A DNA stretch of 64,000 nucleotides from JACVRW01 sp963812915. GTDB taxonomy: Bacteria > Actinomycetota > Thermoleophilia > Solirubrobacterales > Thermoleophilaceae. Positions 33,833 through 42,404 of this stretch are shown here, in pieces. Position 1 is the stretch's first letter. Each line of letters starts with the position of its first letter. The notes under the pieces are model-generated. The model ran no database searches, was not told the origin of the DNA, and was given only the letters and a program-made list of their open reading frames with translations. The position numbers and the translations under genes are program-made. The DNA lies in contig CAWEXB010000005.1 in assembly GCA_963812915.1 (NCBI GenBank), positions 1 through 64,000 of the forward strand, given 5' to 3'.

Positions 33833-34903
33833 TCGCCTCAGCTCGAGCACTCGTGCCGCGCTCTCGCGCACCCGCTGACGGAAGGCCGGCGACCGGCGCG
33901 CGCGCTCGAGCAGCTGCGGAAAGGCCTCGTTCCAGCTCGCGGACCCGGTCATGAGGATCAGGTCGACACCGGCGTCAACCGATCGCTCGGCCGCCGCGGC
34001 GACCCCGGAGCGGTCGAGCACCGCCTGGGCCTCGATGCTGTCGGTCACGGTTACGCCCTCGAAGCCCATGTCGCGGCGCAGCAGGCCGGTCACGATCTCC
34101 TTCGATTGCGAGGCGATGCGCTCTGGGTCAAGCGCCGGATAGAGCGCGTGGGAGACCATCACGAGTGGCACCCCCTCGGCCACGGCCGCTTGGAAGGGCA
34201 CCAACTCGCGCTCCTCCATCGTGCTTCGCGGGACGTCGATGGTGGTGGACGCATCGTCCGTGTTGACCGCGGCAGCGCCCAGACCCGGGAAATGCTTGGC
34301 GGTGGCGGCCACGCCGCCGTCGCGCAGACCCCTGATGGACGCCCGGGTGCTCGCCGCGATCTCGGCGGCATCGCCGGCGAACGCGCGCGGGGCCATCGTC
34401 CCGCCGGCGACGGGGACGTCGGCGACGGGCGCAAGGTTGACGTTCACGCCGACCGAGCGGAGCTGCTGCCCGGCGGCCCGAGCCTCACTTCCGACCGCTC
34501 CCGGCTCGCCCTGGAACGGCTGTCCCGCCGCGGGACCGGCGAAGCTCACGGTCCGGACCTGCCCGCCTTCCTGGTCGACCATGATCAAGGCGTCTTCGCC
34601 CGCCGCGCGCTGGAGCGATCGTGTCAGGCGCCGCCAGCCCGCCTCCGGCCCGCCGTTTCGGCCGAAGAGGATGACCCCCGCCGTCTCGCGTGCTCGCAGC
34701 CTGCGGCGGATGTAGTCGGGCAACGCGGCCTCGTCGAAGCTCGAAACCAGCAGTTGCCCGACCTGCTGGCGCAGGCTGAGCCGATCCACGGCGCGGTGCG
34801 ACGCCTGCTCGCGGGCGGCCTCGCCGGATGCGGCGCGGCCGGGCTCGGGTGCGGCCTCGTCGCCGGCGCCGCTACCAATGAGCAATCCCGCGATCAGCGC
34901 CAC
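33821..34903 (-). CDS. glycoside hydrolase family 3, NagZ-like
   Basis: A protein of about 360 residues, the family-3 N-terminal barrel only, as in NagZ beta-N-acetylglucosaminidases that trim muropeptides. Motifs: GVILFGRNGGPEAGWRRLTR, ALIMVDQEGGQVRTVSFAGP, NVNLAPVADVPV, AATAKHFPGLGAAAVNTDDA with the catalytic-loop His, and VTVTDSIEAQAVLD with the nucleophile Asp. The GTG start at 34903 is uncertain because hydrophobic sequence (FFALVLGAAVALIAGLLIG) begins upstream of it in the same frame, suggesting a longer signal-anchor. It is probably exported. Confidence 0.85.
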   Translation of the reverse strand: MALIAGLLIGSGAGDEAAPEPGRAASGEAAREQASHRAVDRLSLRQQVGQLLVSSFDEAALPDYIRRRLRARETAGVILFGRNGGPEAGWRRLTRSLQRAAGEDALIMVDQEGGQVRTVSFAGPAAGQPFQGEPGAVGSEARAAGQQLRSVGVNVNLAPVADVPVAGGTMAPRAFAGDAAEIAASTRASIRGLRDGGVAATAKHFPGLGAAAVNTDDASTTIDVPRSTMEERELVPFQAAVAEGVPLVMVSHALYPALDPERIASQSKEIVTGLLRRDMGFEGVTVTDSIEAQAVLDRSGVAAAAERSVDAGVDLILMTGSASWNEAFPQLLERARRSPAFRQRVRESAARVLELRRLLR

Positions 34904-34983
34904 CGCGGCGCCCAGGACGAGCGCGAAGAAGCGCCGCCGAGCGGCGGGATCACGAGAGAGGCGCAGCCTCAGCCGGCTGCCCT

Positions 34984-35376
34984 CTAGTGGTCTGGACGCC
35001 GCGCATCGAGGACGGCGCGCACGCGGGCGACGGCCTGCGGGATGCTGCGCTCGATTCGCCGGAGGTCCCAGCCCGTGAGCGTCACCAGCTGCATCGGGGT
35101 CTTGGCCGTGACGGTCGCGTTGCGAAGCGTCTTCTCGAGCAGCCCCATCTCGCCGAAGAAGTCGCCGGGACCAAGATCGGCGACGTGTTCGCCGTGCCTC
35201 GTCACCTCCGCCTCGCCCTGCTCGATCGCCATGAACTCATACGAGAAGTCGCCCTCGCGCACGAGCTGGCGGCCCGCCTCCACGCTGATCTCCTGCGCGA
35301 ACGTCGCGACCTGGGAGAGCTCCTCGTCCGACACGTCTGCGAACAACGGCAGCGACCTCAAGCGATTCGGGTCCAT
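34984..35376 (-). CDS. cyclic nucleotide-binding domain protein
   Basis: A 130-residue protein consisting of one CNBD of the CAP/CRP type: LRSLPLFADVSDEELSQVAT, VREGDFSYEFMAIEQGEAEV and the phosphate-binding cassette LGPGDFFGEMGLLEKTLRNA, where the GEMGLL with following Arg is canonical. There is no DNA-binding domain. It could be a small cAMP sensor or regulatory subunit; a class III cyclase is coded 13-15 kb away in the same window, though no link is shown. The ATG has AGGA upstream. Confidence 0.88.
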   Translation of the reverse strand: MDPNRLRSLPLFADVSDEELSQVATFAQEISVEAGRQLVREGDFSYEFMAIEQGEAEVTRHGEHVADLGPGDFFGEMGLLEKTLRNATVTAKTPMQLVTLTGWDLRRIERSIPQAVARVRAVLDARRPDH

Positions 35377-35481
35377 GGTCCTCCTAGATCTCGCCCGCGG
35401 CGACTCTACCCGAGGGCGCGCATCCCGCGGCGGGCGCGCGCCGTCAGGCCCAGGGAAGGGCGACGCTAGACTCGCTCCGCC

Positions 35482-35554
35482 GGGCGCTTAGCTCAGTTGG
35501 GAGAGCGCGGCCCTTACAAGGCCGAGGCCGCAGGTTCGAGCCCTGCAGCGCCCA
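35482..35554 (+). tRNA. tRNA-Val (TAC)
   Basis: Full 73-nt cloverleaf. Acceptor GGGCGCT pairs with AGCGCCC; D arm GCTC/GAGC; anticodon arm CGGCC-CTTACAA-GGCCG with anticodon TAC; T arm GCAGG-TTCGAGC-CCTGC; discriminator A. CCA is not encoded. Confidence 0.95.
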
Positions 35555-35595
35555 TGACGCGCTCAGCGCGGCGGGCGACTCTAGTATCCCTCTTG

Positions 35596-35922
35596 GTGAA
35601 CGCCCGGCTCTTCTGGAAGGCACTTGGCGTCCAGGCGGCCGTGGTGGCCGTCGTCTTTGCCGTCCTCGTAGCCCTCCCGCTTGGCGACGACCTCTTCGAG
35701 GACTGGGGGTTCGTGGTCGGCCCGATCGCCTGGCTGGGGTCCTCGCTCGTGACCGCCCGGGCGCTCTCGCTTCCGCTCGCATACGTCCTCTTCTCGGCGG
35801 TGGCCGGCGGAGTGGCCGGTGAGATCGTCCTGCTCGTGGCGAGCCACTGGGCCGGCCTGGTCGCGGCGCTGCTCGTCTTCGCCGCGTCGTGCAGCAGCTA
35901 TGACCCGGCGGCGGAAGAGTAG
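35596..35922 (+). CDS. small membrane protein, hypothetical
   Basis: About 108 residues with three hydrophobic helices (VQAAVVAVVFAVLVALPLGD; PIAWLGSSLVTARALSLPLA; VAGEIVLLVASHWAGLVAAL) ending SYDPAAEE. The start is unsure: GTG 35596, TTG 35593, or ATG 35554, whose first base is the last base of the tRNA. TAGTAT at 35583-35588 could be a -10 box, giving a nearly leaderless message. The stop codon overlaps the end of the opposite-strand tRNA-Glu. Function unknown. Confidence 0.7.
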   Translation: MNARLFWKALGVQAAVVAVVFAVLVALPLGDDLFEDWGFVVGPIAWLGSSLVTARALSLPLAYVLFSAVAGGVAGEIVLLVASHWAGLVAALLVFAASCSSYDPAAEE

Positions 35923-35990
35923 CCCCGACGAGAATCGAACTCGCGCTCGCTCCTTGAAAGAGAGCCGTGCTTCCACTACACCACGGGGCC
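35920..35990 (-). tRNA. tRNA-Glu (TTC)
   Basis: Minus-strand cloverleaf of 71 nt: acceptor GGCCCCG with CGGGGCT (one G-T pair), anticodon arm GCTCT-CTTTCAA-GGAGC with anticodon TTC, T arm GCGAG-TTCGATT-CTCGT, discriminator A. CCA is not encoded. Confidence 0.93.
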
Positions 35991-36078
35991 GCTGCTCAGG
36001 CGGATTCTAGGGGCCAATCCGTCGGTGCTCTGGCGACGCCGGGAGCGGCCGAAGGGAAGGGGCTTCATAATTGTCGTG

Positions 36079-36396
36079 GGGCCGTTAGCTCAATTGGCAG
36101 AGCGCGGGACTTCAACAAAAAAAAGGAGCGCCAGTCGGGAAACCGCTGGTTGGTCGGCAGCTGTTTGCTGGGACGCCCTCAGAGCCTGGGGTACCGAAGC
36201 GTGACAATCCTCAGGATTGGGCTATCAGCAGGCAACCCCGAGAGGGAGAGCCCTCAGAGGCCATACGCTGCCCGCCCTAACGTCGAGCCGAGGGTGAAGA
36301 GATGGTCCAGCTCGCAACGACGCCCAGGCGTCGGCCGGTGAGAGCCGGTGCGGGAAGTTAATCCTTGAGATCGGGGTTCGAGTCCCCGGCGGCCCA
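36079..36396 (+). tRNA. tRNA-Lys (TTT) split by a group I intron
   Basis: Exon 1 is 36079-36112 and exon 2 is 36358-36396. Joined, they give a 73-nt tRNA: acceptor GGGCCGT/GCGGCCC, D arm GCTC/GAGC, anticodon loop CTTTTAA with anticodon TTT, T arm CGGGG-TTCGAGT-CCCCG, discriminator A. It closely resembles known tRNA-Lys(UUU). The break falls between positions 34 and 35, inside the anticodon. In the spliced form pair 27-43 is C-T, a mismatch, and 28-42 is G-T. CCA is not encoded. Confidence 0.9.
36113..36357 (+). ncRNA. group I intron in tRNA-Lys
   Basis: A 245-nt self-splicing-type intron without a coding frame. P1: exon end CTT (36110-36112) pairs with GAG (36126-36128), giving the U-G pair at the 5' splice site. 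P2: CCAG/CTGG around CGGGAAACC (36136-36144). P3: GGCAGC (36156-36161) with GCTGCC (36267-36272). P4: TGCTG (36166-36170) with CAGCA (36226-36230). P7: GGCCAT (36259-36264) with ATGGTC (36302-36307). Core motifs TCAGAGGCCATACG and AAGAGATGGTCC match the R and S elements with covarying P7 bases. The last base is G (36357). Layout resembles subgroup IC3 introns of bacterial tRNAs. Confidence 0.88.
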
Positions 36397-36401
36397 CTCG
36401 T

Positions 36402-36722
36402 TCAGGCGACGCCTGCCGGCTCCCTACGTGCCGAGAGCACCGCGTCGAGCAGGCCCGGAAAGCGCTGGTCCAGGTCCTCGGCGCGGAGCGACAGCATCCG
36501 CTTGCGCCCGTCCGGGCGGGTGCGGACGACGCCGGCCTCGCGCAGCACTCTGAAGTGGTGCGAAAGGGTGGGCTTGGACAGGCCGAGGTCGAACACGCCG
36601 CAAGTGCACTCGTCGCCGTCGGACAGCCAGCGAACGATGGCGAGCCGAGCCGGATCGCTGAGCGCGTGGAGCACGGCGGAGAGCTCCAGCTCGTCACATG
36701 ATGGGTGGTGGGGCTCTCTCAC
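36402..36722 (-). CDS. ArsR/SmtB-family regulator
   Basis: A 106-residue winged-helix repressor: ELSAVLHALSDPARLAIVRW, LSDGDECTCGVFDLGLSKPT, LSHHFRVLREAGVVRTRPDG, RKRMLSLRAEDLDQRFPGLL. The ECTCGVFD segment places two Cys in the recognition-helix area where metal-sensing ArsR proteins bind As, Cd or Pb, so metal sensing is possible. GTG start at 36722 has GAGG upstream. It lies directly after the tRNA-Lys on the other strand and after purH on the same strand (68 bp). Confidence 0.85.
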   Translation of the reverse strand: MREPHHPSCDELELSAVLHALSDPARLAIVRWLSDGDECTCGVFDLGLSKPTLSHHFRVLREAGVVRTRPDGRKRMLSLRAEDLDQRFPGLLDAVLSARREPAGVA

Positions 36723-36790
36723 ACGGAAGCCTCGGGCCACAACTCTAGCGACGGTTCGATCGATGTCGAAGCTGCCCGCGTCATCGGATT

Positions 36791-38389
36791 TCAGTGGCGG
36801 AAGTGGCGGCGAGCCGTGAACACCATCGCGACCCCGGCCGCGTCGCACGCCTCGACGACCTCCGCGTCGTGCCGCGAGCCGCCGGGCTGGATGATCGCGC
36901 GTACTCCGGCATCGATGGCCAGCCGGGGTCCGTCGGCGAAGGGGAAGAAGGCATCCGAGGCCATCACCGCACCGTCGAGCTCGTGTGCCGCGGCGCGCGC
37001 TTTCTCGACGGCGATCCTGACGGAGTCGACCCTGCTCATCTGGCCGGCGCCGATGCCCACGGTGCCGAGCCCACGCGAGAGCACGATCGCATTTGAGCGC
37101 ACGTGCTTGCACAGCCGCATCGCGAACAGGAGCTCCCCCCACTCCTCCTCGGTCGGCGCCCGCCGCGTAGGTACGTGCATGTCCTCGCGCAGCTCGAGGC
37201 TCGTGTCGCGATCCTGGACCAGGAGCCCGCCGCGGACGCGCTTCATGTCGTGCTCGCCGACCGGCACGTTGCGCCGCTCGCTGTTCTCCAGCAGGCGAAT
37301 GTTCGGCTTCTGCTCCAGCACGGCGAGGGCGTCCCCGTCGAAGCCGGGCGCGAAGGCCAGCTCGACGAAGATCGAGTGGAGCCTGTCCGCGACCGCCCGG
37401 TCGACCGGCCGGTTGAAACAGAAGACGCCCCCGAAGGCGCTCTGCGGGTCCGTGGCCAGCGCCTTCTCGAGGGCCTCTCCCGAGCTCACCCCGACCGCCG
37501 CGCCGCACGGGTTGTTGTGCTTGATGATCGCCACGGCCGGGAGCTCGAACTCCTCCACCAGCCGCCGACCCGAATCGAGGTCCAGCAGGTTGTTGAACGA
37601 GAGCTCCTTGCCGTGGAGCTTCGACACCATCGAGAGCAGGTCCGTGCGCGCGCCGGCCTCGGCGTAGTAGGCGGCGCGCTGGTGCGGGTTCTCGCCGTAG
37701 GTGAGGTCGAGCACCTTCTCGTAGGAGCGCGTGTACTGCGCCGGAAAGTCATCCTCGCGCTCCGCGAACCAGCGCGCGATCGCGCTGTCGTAGCGGGCCG
37801 TGTAGGCGAACGCCTCCATCGCGAGGCTCTCCCGCGTCCGGCTCGAGAGCCTGCCCCCGCTCCGGCCCAGCTCGTCCAGCACCGCGTCGTAGCTCTCCGG
37901 CGAAACCACCACAGCCGCGTACGGGTGATTCTTCGCCGCCGCCCGGATCAGGGTCGGCCCGCCGATGTCGATGTTCTCGATCACCTCGTCCTCGTCGACT
38001 CCTCGCCGAGAGGCGACCCGCTCGAACGGATAGAGGTTCACGCACACGAGGTCGATCGGGTCGATGCGGTGTTCGTTGAGCGTGGCGACGTGGTCCGAGT
38101 CGGAGCGGATCGCGAGCAGGCCGGCATAGATGCGCGGGTTGAGGGTCTTCACTCGGCCGTTCAGGATCTCGGGGAAGCCGGTGTAGTCCTCCACTGCCCG
38201 CGTCTCGATGCCCTCCTCCGCCAACTCGCGTGCCGTGCCGCCCGTCGAGACGATCGCGATCCCCAGTTCGCCCAGCCCCCGAGCGAAGTCCACCAACCCA
38301 CGCCTGTCGGAGACGCTGAGCAGGGCCCTGCGGACCTGGACCGCCCCCGGGGCGACCGCCTCGACGCCGCGCGGCTCAGTCCGGGCCAT
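36791..38389 (-). CDS. purH: bifunctional AICAR transformylase / IMP cyclohydrolase
   Basis: A 532-residue enzyme for the last two steps to IMP. The N-terminal MGS-like cyclohydrolase domain has LLSVSDRRGLVDFARGLGEL, VSTGGTARELAEEGIETRAV and GGPTLIRAAAKNHPYAAVVV. The C-terminal transformylase domain has the active-site Lys-His in VAIIKHNNPCGAAVGVSSGE, FGGVFCFNRPVD and SRVDSVRIAVEKARAAAHEL, ending in IQPGGSRHDAEVVEACDAAG and MVFTARRHFRH. The ATG at 38389 lies inside the end of purN (14-bp overlap). Confidence 0.97.
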   Translation of the reverse strand: MARTEPRGVEAVAPGAVQVRRALLSVSDRRGLVDFARGLGELGIAIVSTGGTARELAEEGIETRAVEDYTGFPEILNGRVKTLNPRIYAGLLAIRSDSDHVATLNEHRIDPIDLVCVNLYPFERVASRRGVDEDEVIENIDIGGPTLIRAAAKNHPYAAVVVSPESYDAVLDELGRSGGRLSSRTRESLAMEAFAYTARYDSAIARWFAEREDDFPAQYTRSYEKVLDLTYGENPHQRAAYYAEAGARTDLLSMVSKLHGKELSFNNLLDLDSGRRLVEEFELPAVAIIKHNNPCGAAVGVSSGEALEKALATDPQSAFGGVFCFNRPVDRAVADRLHSIFVELAFAPGFDGDALAVLEQKPNIRLLENSERRNVPVGEHDMKRVRGGLLVQDRDTSLELREDMHVPTRRAPTEEEWGELLFAMRLCKHVRSNAIVLSRGLGTVGIGAGQMSRVDSVRIAVEKARAAAHELDGAVMASDAFFPFADGPRLAIDAGVRAIIQPGGSRHDAEVVEACDAAGVAMVFTARRHFRH

Positions 38390-39008
38390 CGCCTCGTTCG
38401 TCGACGTGGACCAGCCGCGGATTGTGCTCGTCGATCCGAACGCTCCCTTCCGCGATCAGGCGCACTGCACGCGGCAACAACCGGTGCTCCACAGCGTGCG
38501 CGCGCTGCTCGATCTCAGCGATGTCCCGAGAATACGGAAGCTCGAAGGCCTCCTGCAAGATGATCGGGCCGGTGTCCACCCCTTCGTCGACGAAGTGCAC
38601 CGTCACGCCCATCACCTTCACGCCGTATTCGAGCGCCTGCTCGATCGCGTGCGCGCCCGCAAACGACGGCAACAGGGCGGGGTGGACGTTGATCATCCGG
38701 TCCCTGAAGCGCCGGACGAGCTCCGGATCCAGGAGCTCCATGAAGCCGGCGAGCACCACGAGGTCGACGGAGCGCTGCTCGAGCCAGCGCCCCAGGGCCC
38801 GGTCGCGGGCGGCCCGGTCGCGGTGTTCGGCGATCGGAAAGACCGCCGTCTCCACGCCGGCTCGCTCGGCGCGAACGAGCCCGCCGGCCGTGGACGTACT
38901 CGACGCGACGGCGACGATGTCGATCCCGTGCCGCCCGTGCACCGTGTCCAGCAGCGCCTGGAGGTTGGTTCCCGCTCCCGAGATGAGGACTGCGACCCGC
39001 AGGCTCAC
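38376..39008 (-). CDS. purN: phosphoribosylglycinamide formyltransferase
   Basis: A 210-residue GAR transformylase using 10-formyl-THF. Motifs: LRVAVLISGAGTNLQALLDT, the active-site NVHPALLPSFAGAHAIEQAL (Asn and His), and VHFVDEGVDTGPIILQEAF with the catalytic Asp. The GTG at 39008 overlaps the recQ stop (GTGA), so it is coupled to recQ upstream and to purH downstream. The last 30 residues vary between species. Confidence 0.96.
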   Translation of the reverse strand: MSLRVAVLISGAGTNLQALLDTVHGRHGIDIVAVASSTSTAGGLVRAERAGVETAVFPIAEHRDRAARDRALGRWLEQRSVDLVVLAGFMELLDPELVRRFRDRMINVHPALLPSFAGAHAIEQALEYGVKVMGVTVHFVDEGVDTGPIILQEAFELPYSRDIAEIEQRAHAVEHRLLPRAVRLIAEGSVRIDEHNPRLVHVDERGDGPD

Positions 39009-40759
39009 GCGGCGACGCGCAACACGGGGTACGGCCCGCCGGTGGTCTCGAGCCGGCCCTCGTCGATCAGCTCGTCGACGCGGGAGAGGATGTCCGCACG
39101 ACGCAGGCGGGAGGAGAGGCCGTAGGCGGCGAGGCCGTCGTAGGAGTTGCGCTGAATCTTCTTGTTGCGCGATCCGTGCAGGATCTCTGCGCAGAGGACC
39201 CGGCCCACGGCCGGGCGGGCTGCACCGGCCACCGAAAGGATGGCGTCGTCGAGGCTCTCGATCTCCAGCGGGTCCGGAGGCGGCGCCTCGAGCCGGAACC
39301 CCGGATCGCACACGTCGCAGCAGCCTCCGGCGCCAGCACCGGACCGCAAGCGGTCCCCGAAGTGGCGCAGGATCGCCTCGCGGCGGCAGGCGTCCTTTTC
39401 GACGTAGGCCCAGATCTCCCGGTATTGACGCCACCGCGCCCGTGCCGCCTCCTCGACCGACGCCCGGCAGAGCGCCGCCGCTCTGCCGTCGAAGCGGCCG
39501 AGCACCTTCCCCGCCACGCGGTCGGGCGCCGACGGCGCGGGCGACACCACTCGCGCGCGCGTCAGGTGTCCGATCAGCGCCCGCAGGCGATCCCCGTCGC
39601 CGCGAAGGTCCCGTACGAGCTCGAACGCGTCGAGCACGTAACGGCCGTTCCCGTCGGCGGCGGCGGTGATCCGGTCGGCGAGCCAGCCCGGCAGGCCCTC
39701 GTCGATCTCGTCGCGTTTGATGAAGTGCACGTGCAGCGCCTTGTCGCGATTCTCGGCGAGGAGCAGCGCGCGAGCCGGCCGTCCGTCGCGCCCCGCCCGG
39801 CCCGCCTCCTGGTAGTAGGCCTCGAGCGACGCCGGCACGCTGGCGTGCAGAACCGTGCGCACGTTCGCCTTGTCGACCCCCATCCCGAAGGCGTTGGTCG
39901 CGCAGATGACACGGACGTCGTCGGAGAGGAAGCGCCGCTGCACGCCGGCGCGCTGCTCACGGCCGAGCCCGGCGTGATAGGCGGCCGCCTCCTCGCCAAG
40001 GGCGCCGCTCAGATCGGAGGCCAGCTCCTCGGCGCCCGCGCGCGTGCCCGCGTAGACGATCGCCGGCAGCGCGCCGTCCGCGCGCAGGGCCTCGGTTACG
40101 AGGGCACGCTTCTCGTGCGGCGCGGGGCGCGCGACGGTGAACGAGATGTTCGGCCGGTCGAAGCCGGTGGCCACGCGCAGCGGGTCGCGGAGTCCCAGCC
40201 GGCGGGCAACGTCTGCCGCCACGCGCGGCGTGGCGGTGGCCGTGGACGCGACGATCGCCGCCGCTCCCAGGGCGCGCGCCGCGTCGGCGAGGCGGAAGTA
40301 ATCGGGGCGGAAATCGTGCCCCCACTGAGAGACGCAATGCGCCTCGTCGACTACGAACAGCCCCACCCGGGCGGCCCCCATCCGCTCGAGGAAGCCCGGG
40401 GCGGCGAAGCGCTCCGGAGCGACGTACAGGAGGCGCAGCTCGCCGGCCGCCGCCCGGCGCAGCGTCTCGGCGTTGGCGCCGGCGTCCTGCTGCGCGTTCA
40501 CCAGCGCCACCCGCCCGCCGAGGCCGCGCGCGGCCAGCGCCTCGACCTGATCCTGCATCAAGGCGACCAACGGGGAGACGACGACCGTGACGTCGTCCCG
40601 CAAGAGCGCCGGCAGCTGGTAGCAGAGCGACTTGCCCGAGCCTGTGGGCATGACGACCATGACGTCTCGTCCCGCCACGGCCGCCTCGCACGCCTCGAGC
40701 TGGCCGGGCCGGAAGCCGGCGAAGCCGAAGTGCTCGCGCAGGGCGGTGGCGAGGTCCAT
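39005..40759 (-). CDS. recQ: RecQ-family ATP-dependent DNA helicase
   Basis: A 584-residue 3'-5' helicase. Motifs: FRPGQLEACEAAVAGRDVMV, Walker A VVMPTGSGKSLCYQLPALL, VVSPLVALMQDQVEAL, DEAH-box DEAHCVSQWGHDFRPDY, STATATPRVAADVARRLG, AGRAGRDGRPARALLL. The zinc-binding region has CRREAILRHFGDRL then CCDVCDPGF. A short C-terminal winged region (NSYDGLAAYGLSSRLRRADI) replaces the HRDC domain. ATG 40759 starts at the conserved MDLATALREHFGF; 40810 is a longer option. It lies inside the purine gene run, between purF and purN, overlapping purN by 4 bp. Confidence 0.93.
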   Translation of the reverse strand: MDLATALREHFGFAGFRPGQLEACEAAVAGRDVMVVMPTGSGKSLCYQLPALLRDDVTVVVSPLVALMQDQVEALAARGLGGRVALVNAQQDAGANAETLRRAAAGELRLLYVAPERFAAPGFLERMGAARVGLFVVDEAHCVSQWGHDFRPDYFRLADAARALGAAAIVASTATATPRVAADVARRLGLRDPLRVATGFDRPNISFTVARPAPHEKRALVTEALRADGALPAIVYAGTRAGAEELASDLSGALGEEAAAYHAGLGREQRAGVQRRFLSDDVRVICATNAFGMGVDKANVRTVLHASVPASLEAYYQEAGRAGRDGRPARALLLAENRDKALHVHFIKRDEIDEGLPGWLADRITAAADGNGRYVLDAFELVRDLRGDGDRLRALIGHLTRARVVSPAPSAPDRVAGKVLGRFDGRAAALCRASVEEAARARWRQYREIWAYVEKDACRREAILRHFGDRLRSGAGAGGCCDVCDPGFRLEAPPPDPLEIESLDDAILSVAGAARPAVGRVLCAEILHGSRNKKIQRNSYDGLAAYGLSSRLRRADILSRVDELIDEGRLETTGGPYPVLRVAA

Positions 40760-40850
40760 GGCGGAACGCCACCCTACCGCCGTCCCCGGAGGGAGCCGGG
40801 CGAATCCCACAGCGAGGCGAGCGAATGTCGCACGACTGTTGCGGAGCGCG

Positions 40851-42284
40851 CTAACTCTTGACTACAGCCAGCTCCTCGAGCGCAAATTTCCCGTTTGCCG
40901 ACTCGGTTCGCTCGAGGGGGTAGTGGCCCGAGAAGCAGGCGTCGCAGTGTGTCTCGCGAGTGGAGCGGATCGCTTCGTACACGCCGTCGAGCGAGAGGTA
41001 GGCGAGCGAGTCGCAGTCCAGCTCGCGCGCGATCTCGTCCACGGTGCGGCCGTGCGCGACCATCTCATGCGTCGTCGACATGTCGATCCCGTAGTGGCAG
41101 GGGTGCCGGATCGGCGGCGCCGAGATCCGCATGTGAATCTCGACGGCGCCGGCGTCGCGCAGCATCCGCACGATCTGGCGCGTGGTGTTGCCCCGCACGA
41201 TCGAGTCGTCCACGACCACCAGCCGCTTGCCGGCCACCACCTCGCGCAGCGGGTTGAACTTCATGCGCAGACCGTGCTTGCGCAGCTCCTGGCCCGGCTG
41301 GATGAAGGTGCGCGCCACGTAGCGGTTCTTGATCAGCCCGTCGTCGCGCGGGATCCCCGACGCCTTCGAGTAGCCGGCGGCCGCCGGGTTTCCAGAGTCG
41401 GGGACGGCGATGACGACGTCGGCGTCCACGGGGGCCTCGCGCCACAGGATCTCGCCCATCTTGCGTCGCGAGACCTGCATGCGGTTGCCCTCGAGGATCG
41501 AGTCCGGGCGGGCGAAGTAGATGTGCTCGAAGACGCAGAAGGCCTTGCGCTGGGACTCGACGAGCTGCCGCGTCTCGATCCCGCGCTCGCCGAGCGACAC
41601 CAGCTCTCCGGGCTGCACCTCGCGCAGGAGCTCGCCGCCGATGATGTCGAACGCGCAGCTCTCCGAGGCGACGCAGTAGCGGGAGCCCAGCCGGCCGAGC
41701 GCGAGCGGCCGCAGGCCGGCGCTGTCGCGGAAGGCCACGACGGAGTCCTTGGTCATCGCGACGGTCGAGAAGGCGCCCTCGAGCTGCGGGATGACATCGG
41801 CGAGCGCGTCCTCGATGCGTTCGGCCTCGTGCGTCGAGAGCAGCGCGGCGATCAGCTCGGAGTCGGAGGTGCCGCGGAGCTGGACGCCCCGGTCGCTGAG
41901 CTCCGAGTGCAGCTCCACCGCGTTGATGAGGTTCCCGTTGTGCGCGAGCGCTACCTGGCGGCGGTCCGAGCGCCAGACCGGCTGAGCGTTCTCCCAAGCC
42001 GACGATCCCGTGGTCGAGTAACGCACGTGTCCCACCGCCATCTGACCCTGAAGCGCACGCAGCTTCTCCTCGTCGAAGACCTGGGAGACGAGGCCGAGGT
42101 CGCGCACGGTCATGATGTGGCCCTCGTCGCAGGCCGCGATGCCGGCGGACTCCTGGCCGCGGTGCTGGAGCGCGTAGAGGGCGAAGTAGGCGAGCCGGGC
42201 GACGTCGTTCTCCGGCGCATAGACGCCGAAGACGCCGCACTCGTCGCGAGGACCGTCGCGATCAGGAAATGGCTCTTGACTCAT
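40851..42284 (-). CDS. purF: amidophosphoribosyltransferase
   Basis: A 477-residue enzyme of the first purine step (PRPP plus glutamine to phosphoribosylamine). From ATG 42284 the propeptide MSQEPFPDRDGPRDE precedes the catalytic Cys of CGVFGVYAPENDV, as in the Bacillus-type enzyme that is cut to expose Cys. Iron-sulfur cysteines are in FCVFEHIYFARP, RHPCHYGIDM and THCDACFSGHYPLE. The PRPP loop is RLVVVDDSIVRGNTTRQIVR. A longer start at 42332 lacks similarity. It lies 72 bp downstream of purL. Confidence 0.96.
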   Translation of the reverse strand: MSQEPFPDRDGPRDECGVFGVYAPENDVARLAYFALYALQHRGQESAGIAACDEGHIMTVRDLGLVSQVFDEEKLRALQGQMAVGHVRYSTTGSSAWENAQPVWRSDRRQVALAHNGNLINAVELHSELSDRGVQLRGTSDSELIAALLSTHEAERIEDALADVIPQLEGAFSTVAMTKDSVVAFRDSAGLRPLALGRLGSRYCVASESCAFDIIGGELLREVQPGELVSLGERGIETRQLVESQRKAFCVFEHIYFARPDSILEGNRMQVSRRKMGEILWREAPVDADVVIAVPDSGNPAAAGYSKASGIPRDDGLIKNRYVARTFIQPGQELRKHGLRMKFNPLREVVAGKRLVVVDDSIVRGNTTRQIVRMLRDAGAVEIHMRISAPPIRHPCHYGIDMSTTHEMVAHGRTVDEIARELDCDSLAYLSLDGVYEAIRSTRETHCDACFSGHYPLERTESANGKFALEELAVVKS

Positions 42285-42404
42285 CCCGGGAACGGGGCGT
42301 CGATGGAAATCCTGTAGCGAGGCCCCGCCCAATGGAGCCTACCAACGGCGTCCGTCGCTTCCGGGCGGCGCCCCCGCCGGAGCCACGCGTTCGACCTTCC
42401 CCTG

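Noticed and set aside
35444..35782. minus frame containing WALQGSNLRPRPCKGRALPT
   Set aside because: This is translated tRNA-Val antisense, a well-known false protein.
41065..42240. 391-codon minus frame inside purF
   Set aside because: Arg/Gly/Ala-rich translation in the wrong frame of purF; the true frame carries all purF motifs.
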